Assembly: GCA_033002965.1 (NCBI GenBank)
Contig: JAURVB010013997.1
Location: forward strand, 147,034-211,033
Length of the DNA: 64,000 nt
Direction: 5' to 3'
Source: Piper betle
Lineage: Eukaryota > Streptophyta > Magnoliopsida > Piperales > Piperaceae
A program made the position numbers and the translations under genes. This document shows, piece after piece, positions 12,647 through 24,620 of the stretch. Position 1 is the first letter of the stretch. Every line of letters begins with the position of its first letter. The notes below the pieces were generated by a model. That model searched no databases. It had not been told where the DNA came from and saw only the letters and a program-made list of their open reading frames with translations.

Positions 12647-15600
12647 ATGCAGAGTCGCATCTCCCTCCGCATCCTCTCCCTCCTCCTCCATCCCCGCCCT
12701 CCCATCGCCTCCCCTCACCCCTTACCCCATTGCCGCCTTCCCTGCCCCTTGTTTTTGCAGGATTTCGCCGGCAGCCGGCGCTTCATTGCGTCGTTGCCGG
12801 ACTCGCCGACCGAGCAGAAAGACTGCATTTTGTGCAGGGGAAGGGTTCCTGGGTGGAGCTCTGCGGGGTTCCTCTTGATCGCTCCTCGCCGTCGTAAGCT
12901 GCTTTTTTTTGGCTGTTGTTGGTGGCGTTTTGGGTTCTTTGTTGTTGCTGATTGTGGGGATTTGGGGTTTGGTCTTGTAGATTACTGTTCTGAAGTGGAG
13001 GTGGTGAAGAAGATTGAAATTGACGATCCAAGGTGCGATTTTTGTGTATCTTGGTTATGAATTAGGGGCAAGGGTTGTTGCTTGTTTCAAATTCTTATTA
13101 GGTTGGCTGTGCGCTGATGATAGTTTAGAGATACCAAATTTTTTTTCGAATTTATATAACAACAACCATGTTTGAAGTAGTTTTCTTGACAATCTCATGC
13201 CTTGCTACTTTGACGTTAGTGGCAGCGTCTGATTGCCTGTTGTTATTGATGACCGAATGTACCTTTTGTCTTGGCAATGCTTGTTTATTGAGTGTTTGGG
13301 AGATTAGTTAGGCTTTTGATGGTGTTTTTGTGTTATCTTTGAAAGTATTGTCTATATGATGGATCAACATATGCTGACAAATGAATCTGGATTCAGAATT
13401 TTTGTGCTGTTCGATTTATGTATGTGTACGACCATGTTGGAAACTAAGTCTACATTATAAACCCATGCATTGTCTATTTGGGTGACTTTGACGTTATTTG
13501 TGTCTTCTGATTGCCTGTTTTCATTGATGACGAATGTACCTTTATTTTTGTGTTGTTTGTTCAATTAGTGTCTGAAAGAGTTGTTAGTGGCTTTTGGAGG
13601 AATTTTTATACCATCTTCTAAAAGCTTGTCTATTTTATGGATCAACAGCTGCTGAAGTATAAATTTGGATTCAGAATTTTTGTTATTTCAATTTATGTAA
13701 CCATCAAATTGGAGATTAAGTATTCATTAGAAGCCCATGCCTTGTCTATTTGGTGTCACTTTGGCCTTATTTGTACCTTCTGATTGCCTGTTTTTGTTAA
13801 TGATGAAATGTACCATTATTTTGTAATGGTTGCTCAATTAATGTCTGAGGGATTGGCTTAGGTATTATGAAGGTGTTTTGTCTTGTCTTTTCAAGGATTG
13901 GCTATGTGATGGATCAACATTGGCATCATGGCTACTGACATATAAATTTTGATTCAGAAATTTTTTGCTGTTCGACTAATGTATCAACAAATTGAGTTTT
14001 CTTAACAATTCCATGGCTTGTATTTAGCATCACATTGTGACGATATTTGTAGCTTTTGATTGCCGTTGATGATGAATTGTACCTTTACTTTATAATGTTT
14101 GTTCAATTAATGCCTTGAAGGGTGACTTAAGGCTTTTAAAGGTGTTTTGCCTTATATTTTTGAGGATTTCATTTGATGCATAAGCATTGACGGGGTGTTT
14201 GCTGAAATAAATTTGGATATTCTTGTTGACGTTGCTATAATTCATTGACTGTGCTACTTGTTGTGCTTCGAAAAATAAAGATTTACATTGAACTATTTGT
14301 TGGTAGAAGCTCAATGCACCGCTGTCTTGCTGTCTCATTTTATGTAAAAAATCTCATTTTTGTGCTCATAGAAAGTGTTTAAAATGATAATAAGCTTTTC
14401 TTTCTTTATGCTAAGCCTGATGTTCTGTGACTTACCCACTGAATTTCCTCCACCAGCCAAAGAGCTGTTACTACTGCTTTATGGTGCAACTTCCTTGTCT
14501 TCTCGTTGAAATTTGGTGTGTGGCTGGTGACTTCCAGTCATGTTATGTTGGCTGAAGTGGTGCATTCAGTCGCAGACTTCGCAAATCAGGTGTGTTGTTT
14601 GTTATGATGAAGCTAATGTAAATCATTTTTAGTTTGTTTCTCATCTGTACATTCTAGGGTATATACATTGTTTTGATGTTCCAATATAATTTTGTAGGCT
14701 CTTCTATCTTACGGATTGAGCAGTTCGAGGCGTGCTCCTGATGCTTTACACCCGTGAGTTGGTTGCATTCATTCTTTTCTCCTCTTTTCCATGATCCATC
14801 TGCTCCCTCTAATATCTGTGTATAAATGTGACAAGGGCTTATCATCACATATGTAAGCCTATAAAAGATCATCTAGTAGCATTAAAAATTAATCTGTTCT
14901 GTTCTCTGAAGGTCTATGTTTGATGGGATTGTATATTAGCATTGTCATAGAACTCAATTTCTTATGACTCTTGAATGAAACTGTATTTTTCGTTCTGCAT
15001 ATGGGGACGTATGAACTGTTTTCTGATTCATAATTCCTTGCTGGAAAGTGAAAACATAATTAAACATTTTGTAATGTTGATATACATTCAGGTATGGCTA
15101 TTCTAAGGAAAGATTTGTCTGGTCTTTGATCTCTGCTGTTGGTATTTTTTGCCTTGGTTCTGGGGCTACGATTGTTCATGGTGTTCAAAACTTGTGGGTT
15201 TCACAAGTAAGATTTTTGATGTTGTTGTCCTTACCTTTGAAACTTGTCAATATAATATTGCTTTTACATACTACAAATCCTGGCATTTGGTGTTTAAGAG
15301 ATTGCATTTTGATGTAGACGCCTGTTCATATTGAGTATGCAGCTCTGGTTATTGGTGGGTCATTCATCATTGAGGGTACTGCTTTTACAGAATTTCATTT
15401 CTTTCTTATCTTTATGAACTGCTTTGTCATGCAAACTTATCGTGCAAATTCTGTATAGGTGCCTCCCTCTTGGTAGCAGTAAATGCTGTTAAAAAGGTGC
15501 TGCTGCAGAAGGGATGAAAATATGGGATTATGTATGGCGTGGTCATGATCCAACATCTGTTGCAGTGATGACCGAGGTGATTCCCTTGTGATATATTTGT

Positions 15601-17540
15601 GTCTAGTAGATTGTACTTATCCTTGATAATTCTTTTAATGACTTTGTCAACCTCTTCTTGTCTGCTGAGCATGCATTTGTTATTATTTCTGTTGCCTGAA
15701 TCCATTCAATCATGTGTTTTTAAATTAGTTGTATTGTGTAAGATGGATCCATCTTTAAGCTAAATCTTTTGCTTCATGTCAGTTGCTGATACTAGCCATT
15801 CTAAAGCATGCCTTCTTTTTATTTTGAATACTGAAAACACCTCTGATAAGGTTAATGGATGATTTATTACTGTTAGGTCCGCTATTTTCTAGAGTTTCTT
15901 TGTTTTGTTTTTTTGTTTGTCTGCTGATTACCGTAACGTTATCATGGCTTTAGTTTTAGATAAAATTGTGATGATTACCATTGTTATCAAATGATTTTGT
16001 AAGTTAGTTTGACTGTCTGCTATAACCTTGTATTCATTCAGCCCATCTCACTATTGTAGGATGGTGCTGCAGTGACTGGTCTGGCTATTGCAGCAGCTTC
16101 ATTGGTCGCTGTGAGAACTACGGGGAATGCAATTTATGATCCTATCGGATCTATCATAGTTGGCAATTTACTTGGAATGGTAAGTTTTTTTTCTGAAAAA
16201 ATTGTTGGTTTCTGCTTAAGTAGTTTTAGAAGGAGTGACTTGCAAATTTCTATTTAATTGTCCAATTCACATGTTATCCTTAAGTTTATGCAGTTTTGGT
16301 AAATTTCAGGTTGCTATTTTCCTCATTCAAAGGAATCGACATGCTTTGATTGGCAGGGCTATTGATGATCATGACATGAAAAGAGTACTGGAATTCTTGA
16401 AATCTGATCCGGTGAAGATACTTTTACTGTCTTATAGTTTTGTTTCTTCATAGAATGATGATCATTTAAATAACTTTGATCCCATTTTTGTCATCTTCAG
16501 GTTGTTGATGCGTTATATGACTGTAAAAGTGAGGTGATTGGGCCCGGTTTCTTTAGGTTTAAAGCGGAAATTGGTAATCCTTTTCATCCTTGTATGATTC
16601 AATGATGCTATGATCCTGATCATACTGCAAAAGTCTGAAATATTAGCGTCTTTGTTTATTGTCGTAGGAGTGGTTTTTCAGTTTAAATGTTTGAACCATG
16701 TTTGCACAATGCTGATGGTAACAGAGAGTCGATCTATTTCACCTTCATGTCTAACTTGTGATTCATTCAATTGATGTGTGTAACAGATTTCAATGGTGAG
16801 ATGGTGGTTCAGAATTATCTAGAGAGGACTGGGCGTGCTGAATGGGCAAAACAGGTTTTTAAATTATTTATTCCACATATCATTTGTCTTCTTAAGCAAA
16901 CACGGAAGAAGATAATAGTAATTTTGCAAAAATAATTTGCAAAATCTAACCGATTGACATTCACATTGTTACAGTTCCGTGAGGCTGCCAAACGCACCGG
17001 AGACGAAGCATTACTGAAAGCTATGTCATTTTATGGTAATTTGGACATAAGCACGTACAATGAATATGCTGAATTACTATACTACAGATTGACAACCCAT
17101 GCAAAAATGAAGTGGCATTTATTTGAATATGGAACACCGGAGGAGCTAGAGCTTAGTTATGGGGTCTGATTTGTATAGGACATTAGCATCATGTAAATGA
17201 GAGGTCAAATCATATTTCAGCCTAACCAAAGCAGTTCGCTTTTTCATCAGTCATCTTGCCCAATTGTTTCTAGCTGTAAATTTTGCAATACTGGATTAAC
17301 TAGTTTGTTAAGTTTGAGTGGTCTCAAATTTGTTATAAATGTTCTATTTTATTTCTGGTAGTACATGTATAATTGTGGATTGAGGCGGCTAACTGTTTCG
17401 GGCCTGTGTTGGCAGGTGAGGAGGTGGTAACAGCTTTGGGTAGTGAAGTTGATAGATTAGAGAAAGAAATTCAGAATCTTGTGCCTGGGATTCGCCATGT
17501 TGACATTGAGGCCCACAACCCGAAAGGCCCATTACCTTGA
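12647..17540 (+). CDS. MTPC4: Metal tolerance protein C4-like zinc transporter (CDF/SLC30A9 family), 13 coding exons, one frameshift
   Basis: Coding exons by GT-AG rules and frame: 12,647-12,893; 12,981-13,032; 14,457-14,589; 14,698-14,753; 15,092-15,206; 15,318-15,375; 15,459-15,576; 16,060-16,179; 16,310-16,411; 16,501-16,573; 16,787-16,854; 16,975-17,035; 17,416-17,540. With one base restored they encode about 442 residues. The order is an Arg/Leu/Pro-rich N-terminus (possible targeting peptide), a CDF transmembrane block with the metal-binding HSVAD motif in exon 3, SSSRRAPDALHPYGYSKERF, a glycine-rich LGSGATI helix, GHDPTSVAVMTEDGAA, DPIGSIIVG, then a soluble C-terminal part ending VPGIRHVDIEAHNP. 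This order fits plant MTPC4 and animal ZnT9. By family knowledge it moves zinc across an internal membrane; human SLC30A9 acts in mitochondria. Exon 7 lacks one base in an A run at 15,491-15,495, so TGA appears at 15,515. Exon 1 is least certain. Confidence 0.88.
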
Positions 17541-19440
17541 TCCTACTGATTTGTGAGTGTATAGTGAAAAAAAAGCTCATTTTTAAAATTGTATTTTGTT
17601 TCATCGATTTGAGAAATTTACAAATTGGGGCTGCCCAGTATGTAATGAAAATGCTTAGAGAAAAAACAATGTGTACAACAGATTCAACAAAAACGGCTTT
17701 AAATTCATGGTTCGACCATTTCAAATTTTTTCCTTCGATATTATTTGAGCTTGAAGAAATTGGTACCTAGTGGCAATACCATTTCAAATCCATTTTTTTA
17801 CTGCATGTCACAGTCTATAAGGAAGTTGTCTTCCTGAAAATTATTGAATGATTAATTAATTTTGCTTCTTATTAATATCAATATCAAATTATTCGTACCT
17901 CTTTTGCTTGTTGCATTTCTTTGTTATACCTAGCTAGCATGTATATCTAAAGTTTCTTTTGTGATCTAAATTTTGATGTGGTGACCCTGAATGATCTCAT
18001 CATTTATATGCAAGTCAAATATCAACTGCTTGAAACATAAACAAAATAAAAAAATATTGTTACATAGTTGTATCTGAATCTAATTTGGCGACTGGTGATA
18101 TCTTTTTTTAAAAGAGATCAGTATCAGCTTATTTCGGCAGCTTCATCTGAGGTTTGTCCATCATGCCTTTTAAGTTCTGATGCTGATTGCTGTGTATCTT
18201 GTTTTTTGGAGTTACTGTGGTAAATCATGTGGCCAGAAAATGAGCTTGCAGATTCAATTACAGATGAATAATCTTGTACTGGAGAAAAAACTACAGATCA
18301 GTAACTTCAGTGCTATTACTTTGGTGACTAGGTTCTTGTGGTTTATATATTTGCAGTTTTTGTAGCCAAGGCTCTCTACATGTTTGTGATCGGCAATTTT
18401 AATTGAAATTTTAATGCATATAGCTAGCTTTTGCTTGGTGGTTGAAGCATTTATAAGTAGTTCGGACGCTCTTGGATGGAAAAATTATTCTGATTAGGGT
18501 TCTATAAAGTTTAAACTCAATTTATTATAGGCATTTTTTATTGTCAAGAAGTAAAGGTAGTTCCACTAGGTTTTTTTTTTACTTGTTTTTCTGTTAGAAA
18601 AAAGGTTTTGGTGTCTGTTCTTGTGCATATCTTGTGTAAAGGCTTGCTGGGTTTTCTATTTTTTACAAGACACTTTTTCATGATCCCGGGATTTTGACCA
18701 CCTACTCTTATATGTGAAAAATGGATTGTTCAGTATTAGAATCTAACTATTTATTTAGATCATTTGGTCTTATTTGTAAAAATTTTGGTAATATTGCTTT
18801 TACTATTTATCCATCCTTGTATAACAGTCCATAATGCTTACATACTAGTATCGGCTTGAGTTTGTACTGTTTTTTTTTCATATGAAAATCACAAACTCAT
18901 CACTTCCGAAACAAAAAATAAGCTCGTACACATACTATGATTTGTATAGATACAACTTCACTTTTGAAGTAAAACTCTTAAATATTTAAAGATTACGATT
19001 AAAATCGAAAAACCATCAACATTCTCTCGCAAATTATACCTCACTTCAATGGATTTCACAAGTTTCCCTTCAAGTACAACTGAGTTGTATAAACCTCTAA
19101 AAAAAGATGTGTTTTTGGTAGACCCTCATACCTATTAATTTGTACCTAGGCTTTTTATCTGAAAACTTCCAAAATTTTGTTCTTTATTGTTGAAAATCAA
19201 GATGTTTTAACTGGTATTTAATTCAATATTGATCATGAAAATATTTTAAATGTCTAACTAAATATTGAATGTATAAATGTAAAGTCTACTTGAGCCTGAT
19301 TCAACCTATTTGAATTAAATATATCCAATATTGTACTAGCTATAATAATCGAGAAGGTATTTAAAATTTTGGATGTCAGTAACCGGAAATGACAAAAATT
19401 AAAAATTAAAAAAAGCTTCACTAAAATAGAGTTAAACAGT
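17541..19440. other. 3' flank of the MTPC4-like gene and intergenic DNA
   Basis: The first few hundred bases probably hold the 3' UTR; several AATAAA-like words occur but no single site can be chosen. Around 18,110-18,300 a stretch looks mildly coding ('cagcttatttcggcagcttcatctgag' followed by a GT, then a CAG acceptor-like site near 18,253), but no protein family is recognised. From about 18,370 the sequence is AT-rich and shows nothing more. Confidence 0.35.
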
Positions 19441-19800
19441 CACTAGTAGAAAAATGCCCTTTTATTACTGAAATTTTTTGGGACAAAAACTTATTTTTGG
19501 TGAAAAAAGGGTCTTTGTCACAGAAAAATTTGGTGATTCCATAACTAATTAAATTTAGTGGTAGAATAGTAATAAGTTGTTACCGAATATTTTTGGCGTC
19601 AAAATTCGGTGGCAAATTGTCACCACAGTCACCGAATTTTGGTGATTAAACAATGATGGAAAGTCATCAAAACTGGTGATATTATAGTTTAGTGGTTAAG
19701 ATTTGTTACCGAATTTTGGTAACTATTTGATGGCAAAATAATTTTGACACTGAAATTTTTCGAACAGCTTGGTGGCAAAATACCTTTATTTAAAACCAAA
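19441..19800 (+). mobile_element. Terminal region of a CACTA (En/Spm) DNA transposon, one end only
   Basis: It begins CACTAGTAGAAAAATGCCC, the form of terminal inverted repeat typical of plant CACTA elements. Over the next 350 bases a short motif (CACCGAATTTTGGTGA, TTACCGAATTTTGGTAAC, AAATTCGGTGGCAAA and variants) recurs in both orientations, as expected for CACTA subterminal repeats. The matching opposite terminus (a TTTTTCTACTAGTG-like end) was not found in the window. No transposase was seen, so this is a truncated end or part of a larger degraded element. Confidence 0.55.
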
Positions 19801-20619
19801 AGCGTCATGAATTCCCGCCGAATCAAATCTGTTAATTCGATATCAAGGTATCGATAGATGTCACATATGATGAATCAATTCTATCTCATCCAACCCATAT
19901 CATGAATAAAATGTGACAAATTAACCAACCAACAAAACTACTTGTAACAAATAAGACTGTATTGTTGCATCGAAACATATAAATGTTAACTAATATGGCT
20001 AACATTGAACTGGGTAAAATGAAATGGTTGAATAATTGAAAATGATATTATTTAGGAATACCAATTGAATACTGAGATTATGCATGAAATTTTTGGTAAT
20101 AGATCCATAATCAAAAAAATGTTTGTGATTGTTCCAAAAGAAGTGAAACAAAAGGTAAGGTAGAACTTGGATAGTTATCGTAACACCACAAATTTGGCTT
20201 ACTCTCGAATTAAACCCGTAGCACCCCAAATCCGGCTTACGCTTAGGAACCAAACCAGAATGTTATTAGTCCTAGTTAGGTCGGCTAACCGTATCCCAAC
20301 CCTGTGGATGTACTCTCGGCGTCTCTGAGATGGAAAATGTTTATTGTTATGCATGGATGAATGCACAGAACCCTAACATGCTATTACATAAATGACATGA
20401 CTATACATAAATGACATGACTACTAGTTTACCAAACAAAATAAATCAATAAAGTCGATATAAATTCCGAAAATAGAACGGACAAAATTTCTTTTAAAAGT
20501 GCAATTAAAGTTCACCCTGTCAAATCAACATGTATAACTATATATAAATATAACATACATTGATATTGGCACAAAATTCTAATCATGTTGCATAATTTAT
20601 TCTAATACATTATAATTAC
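19801..20619. other. Non-coding, repeat-derived
   Basis: No gene is recognised. At 20,178 and 20,217 two similar phrases stand close together (CGTAACACCACAAATTTGGC and CGTAGCACCCCAAATCCGGC). They resemble the TGTAACACCCC start common to LTRs of plant chromovirus-type gypsy elements. A decayed LTR start is likely but not proven. Confidence 0.3.
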
Positions 20620-21056
20620 TTTTCACATCACATGAATTCAATTGTCATACCTTACATCACATCATTCTTAAATAAAATGACAACATAAACAAAACATAAC
20701 ATTCTATCGTTTAACATGTGTGTGTGTCAAGAGACATTGCCACTCCTTCGTCTTCGGCTGGCTCATCCCATTCCTGATCATCACCTACATATATTATAAA
20801 AACACATCGTGTAACGAGTGTTACTGGTCCAAAAATATAACTAATATCAAACTAACTATGAGAGCAAACTCTCATATGAAAGAAAACATCGTGAAATCTC
20901 TAAAGGGTATCTACTGAACTGAAATCATCTTTAACTGAACTTATCTGCTTCTACTAATGCCTCGGCATATTCTCATTTCACTTTTTGGTCCCTCAGGACT
21001 ACTGTTATATCCTAAGCCCTTTTTCTATTATTTACATACCCACTCAGCATAGCACC

Positions 21057-21450
21057 GGTTGTCTGTATTCCCAACTTAGACTAGCACATGCCGCTCGCAG
21101 CATGGTTGTCGGTATTCTCAGCTTAGACTAGCACATGTCACTCGCATAGCATGGTTGTCGGTATTCCCAGCTTAGACTAGCGCATGTCGCTCACATAACA
21201 TGGTTGTCGATATTCCCCGTTGACTGGCACATGCCCGTTAGCGTAGCATGGTTGTCGATAGTTTCCGGCTTCGACTAACACATGTTTGCTCGTCATATAC
21301 ATGGTTATCGGTAGTTCTGGTCTTCGACTGGAACATGTTGCTCTCAAACATGGTTGTCAGTAGTTCTAGCTTTGACTGGCACATGCCGCTACGCATATAT
21401 ATGGTTGATCGAGTAGTTCTGCTTTAACTGGTAGTGCTAGCATAGTACGG
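21057..21450. repeat. Minisatellite, about eight units of 48-50 bp
   Basis: Successive units start with (t)ggttgtcggtattcccagc, continue 'ttagactagcacatg...' and end 'gctcgcatagca'. Starts fall near 21,057, 21,104, 21,153, 21,202, 21,250, 21,303, 21,353 and 21,403. Units drift more to the right, where 'gtagttctggcttcgactgg' variants replace 'tattcccagcttagactag'. This array has no counterpart in the neighbouring tandem block, so it expanded after that duplication or was lost there. Confidence 0.8.
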
Positions 21451-21463
21451 TTATTGACACAAA

Positions 21464-21465
<2 letters not shown>

Positions 21466-21494
<29 letters not shown>
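21466..21494. repeat. (TA)n microsatellite
   Basis: An uninterrupted run of TA repeats of about 28 bases, immediately after the minisatellite. Confidence 0.9.
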
Positions 21495-21497
<3 letters not shown>

Positions 21498-22049
21498 GTC
21501 TGCGGTAGGGATTTATGAAATAGCCCCGAAGGCAACTCAAGTGGTGGATCTTATTTTTGAAAACACACTCAAGGGTTATTAATCCGAAAAACTATTCGAC
21601 TAAATGACCCGAGCTAAGTGGGATCCGATAAAACACAACTCAACTCGTCCTACAACCTATAAAAATTAATTCACGATAGAATAGAAACAATAAATCAGGG
21701 GCGAGTCCTAAACAAGCCTGATAGAAGCTCCGAGTGTGTCTTAGTGCCTAAATGGTGAGCTCCTACTTCGTACCTAATCGTCAATCATGTGGTGATGGTG
21801 ACGAGGTTGTGGCCGGCATGAGTGAGGATCGGGTGGAAAATATTGTAGCAACTCCTCATTCACATTTCATTTACATGACTAAACTACCTATCTGTTCATT
21901 CTCATTCACATTTAAATTTCAAAACTGTCTTGACTCTCCTATTGTGAATATTCAATATCATACCATATTCACTAAAAATATAAATTAATGCCATCATTAG
22001 AAATTTTGCTACTAAAACAGATATCATATCACATCATATTATCCTATCC

Positions 22050-23040
22050 TACATTTCATCACAACATTCCCAATATCATGACATCATAAACAAAGAACTA
22101 AACATTGTATCGTCTATTATGTGTGTGTGCATGAGATATCGTTGCTCCTTTGTCCAGGCTAATACTTCCATCTCCTAATCATCGCCTACATATATAATAA
22201 AAACACATCACTAACAAGTGTTACTGGTCTAAAATATAATTATAACAAGCTGATAAATGAGAGCTAACTCTCATTTTGAAGAAAATATTTTATATCTTCT
22301 ACTGAACTCTCTAAAGGGCATCTATTGGGGAGCCACAGGTTTGCAAACCCGATAGCCTCCTATGCTGACTGGTCTGCTAATGCCTCTCTCGGCATTTTCT
22401 AATTTTCCTATCCTTTTCTATCCTTGGGACTACCAATATATCCTAAGCCCTCTCCTATCCTCCATATATCTCTTGACCTTGAGCACAAAGGTCGAGTACT
22501 CTTAGGCAGTCACCTTCAGTACCCTTTGAACCACATGTCTGAACGTGCGCTGTACTAAATAGTACCTATAAATCTACACATTTCTCTGGGTGTGACGAAA
22601 CTCAAAATGCGAAGTTATCAGGATCCCTCGGGAATGGAATAGCCCTCTACTAATCTAGAGCCTACTGTGACTGGCATGTGCACCCATTCATGGTACGTGC
22701 CAGTTGGTTTCACCATCTCTTAACTTACTGAAAACTAGATAAAATCATGTATAGGCTTGGGAAGGGATTTATATAATAAGCCTGAAGTCAACTTGCGGTG
22801 GATTTTGCTTTTGAAATCAGACTCGAGGGATCTCATCCTCAAGTAAATGGCTCGAGTTAAAGTAAGATCCTATAAAAACATCATTAACTCGTCTTCTAAA
22901 CATTAAATCAAATAACAATAGAAGAAGCGCTAAACAAGGGATGACTTCTAAAAGGACCTAGTAGAAGCTTCAAGCGAGGCCACGTGCCTAGGCGTCGAGC
23001 TCTTACTCCGTACTTACATATCACAACTAAGTGCTAACGC
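22050..23040. repeat. LTR-like block, tandem copy 2
   Basis: This is the second copy of the block at 20,620-21,800, in the same orientation. It shares the landmark order and the closing 'gagctcttactccgtac' (about 22,997). In place of the minisatellite it has a unique stretch at about 22,490-22,740. Single-base differences are frequent, so the duplication is old. Confidence 0.5.
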
Positions 23041-23690
23041 ATGCTAGCTAGATAATGCATCAATACAATGAATACATACATATCAAATCACAAGCCGTCA
23101 AATACAAGACACATCACAAGACATGTGAAATTATGGAATAACTATTGTTGCTACATAATTTGACAATTCCTAGATAGTTACTAACTGATTCATGAATTCT
23201 CAATTCATGAACAATTCCCAACTTCATAGTCACATTTGGCTTTATTCTTAATTTATCATAGCAAGTTCATAAATAATCCAACCATGCTAACTATAATAGA
23301 ACTACTACTTCTATTAACCATCATTTCAACAATTTCGGAATCCTAAGTCACAAGCAATTACTAAAGCCCACATACATTAAATTACCCCAAGAATTAAATC
23401 ACTTCTTATGTATCTTCTTTATTGCTAGAATGATACTACTTCCACTCCAAATCATGATAACAAAATAAATAATATAAGAATAACTCCAATCTTTCCACAA
23501 CCTCTAACATAACTCGTAAGTATCTATTTTGATAAATAAAGATCTAGGGGTCCTACTCATCATTCAATCCATGTGTTGTCAATTAGGTATTGTCGATATC
23601 ATGTTAATAATTTCAATTTTAATTTCATATTTTCATCAAAGGATCCCTATTCGAACCAATCCTTCTCATCATCTCCATTTCATTGTGCAA
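23041..23690. other. AT-rich non-coding DNA
   Basis: No open frame of note and no recognised repeat apart from its position next to LTR-like blocks. Nothing more is seen. Confidence 0.4.
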
Positions 23691-24620
23691 TGATGTCCGT
23701 GATTATTAAATAAAATAAAATCAATTGATAGTGGTGGATACTTAATGCTTGCTGCAACGACAGCAACTATCGTCGGCATGGCTATCACTCAGCCAAGGGA
23801 AGACTTGGCTAGGGTATGCCGTTGGGACCTGAAGAGGACAGATCGGAGAGGCATTCGAATGGCTTGCGACTGGTCGGTGACAGCAAGTGCTACAAAGAGG
23901 ATGTCTAAGCTGTGACAAAGCAGCTTGACTATGACATGTAAGGGAATAGGAGGAGGGTTGATGGAGCTAGGATGAGGGGAGGGTTTGGTCAGGCGAAAAA
24001 CCGGCTGGCGTTAGTGACGGCAGGTTGCTGGCAATTGTACTGAACAAGAGATCAGCCGAGATGGGGGAAAAGTATCATTTGTGAAGGTTGAGGGAAAAGG
24101 AGGAGGAGGATGATGGGGTGTGGTCTGGTCGGCCTGGTGGGGCGTCTCTTCGGAAAGGAGTGGCCGGCGGTGAGGCATGGCCTGCTGCGAGGGAGAGAAC
24201 GGAAGCGGCTAGGGCAGTGATGAGGTTGCTCGGCGAGGGAGGAGGGGGGAAAAGTGGAGAAGGGCAGGGAGGAGTCAGTTGAAAGTGGCCGATGGGGTTG
24301 ACCTAGACTGTGGCCGGCGGCACAACTTGCAGCGGTGGCGACACAAAGCCTGGCTAGGGCATATGGGGAGAGGCCCGGCTAGGGAAGTGTGGGAGAAACT
24401 GGGGTGGTGAAGGGGTTGCCCTGAGTAGATGACCACTAGTGGCAGTGGCACTGGTTGGTAGCGATGCCGTCGCCAGTTATGAGGGGTGGAAGAGGCAAGT
24501 GTCAGGCATGGAGGAACCTTGGCACGTCGTGGAGGCAGAGGTGTCGGCGAAAAAAACTCGGAAAAACTCAACATGCACGTGTATGTTCGCAATAGAAACT
24601 CCATTGGACGACAGTCAAAA
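23691..24620. other. GC-rich block inside repeat DNA, probably part of a retroelement LTR or leader
   Basis: Composition shifts sharply to GC-rich, purine-rich sequence (GGAGGGGGGAAAAGTGGAG, GTCGGCGAAAAAAACTCG). The open frames here (24,088-24,282 + and 24,275-24,604 -) are low-complexity Arg/Gly or Pro/Ser strings with no domain, so I reject them as genes. A second block of the same character lies at 39,590-40,260 ('ggtggcccaactagcggcg', 'gaagagggggagaagaagaggg'). GC-rich blocks of this sort occur in long LTRs of plant chromoviruses. This interpretation is inferred from composition and position only. Confidence 0.3.

Larger units (their letters stand above)
20620..21800. repeat. LTR-like block, tandem copy 1 (contains a minisatellite)
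   Basis: It is homologous to the next block at about 22,050-23,040. Both run through the same landmarks in order: '(a)tgtgtgtgtg...', 'atcacctacatata', 'aacacatc...aa(c/g)(a/g)agtgttactggtc', 'gagagc(a/t)aactctcat', 'taatgcctc...ggcat', 'atatcctaagccct', a 'gggatttatgaaatag' region and a closing 'gagctcctacttcgtac'. A more divergent match to the closing part lies at 33,560-33,770, upstream of the gypsy gag region, supporting an LTR origin. Confidence 0.5.

Noticed and set aside
15126..15334. Two overlapping short open frames in MTPC4 exon 5 and the following intron
   Set aside because: One is the true exon 5 read through its donor and the other is its shifted frame.
21057..21450. Regular repeats of about 49 bp resembling a CRISPR array at first sight
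   Set aside because: The whole unit repeats with gradual drift; there are no unique spacers, and the DNA is plant nuclear.
24088..24604. Open frames of 64-109 codons in the GC-rich block
   Set aside because: Compositional artefacts: no start context, no domain, overlapping frames on both strands.
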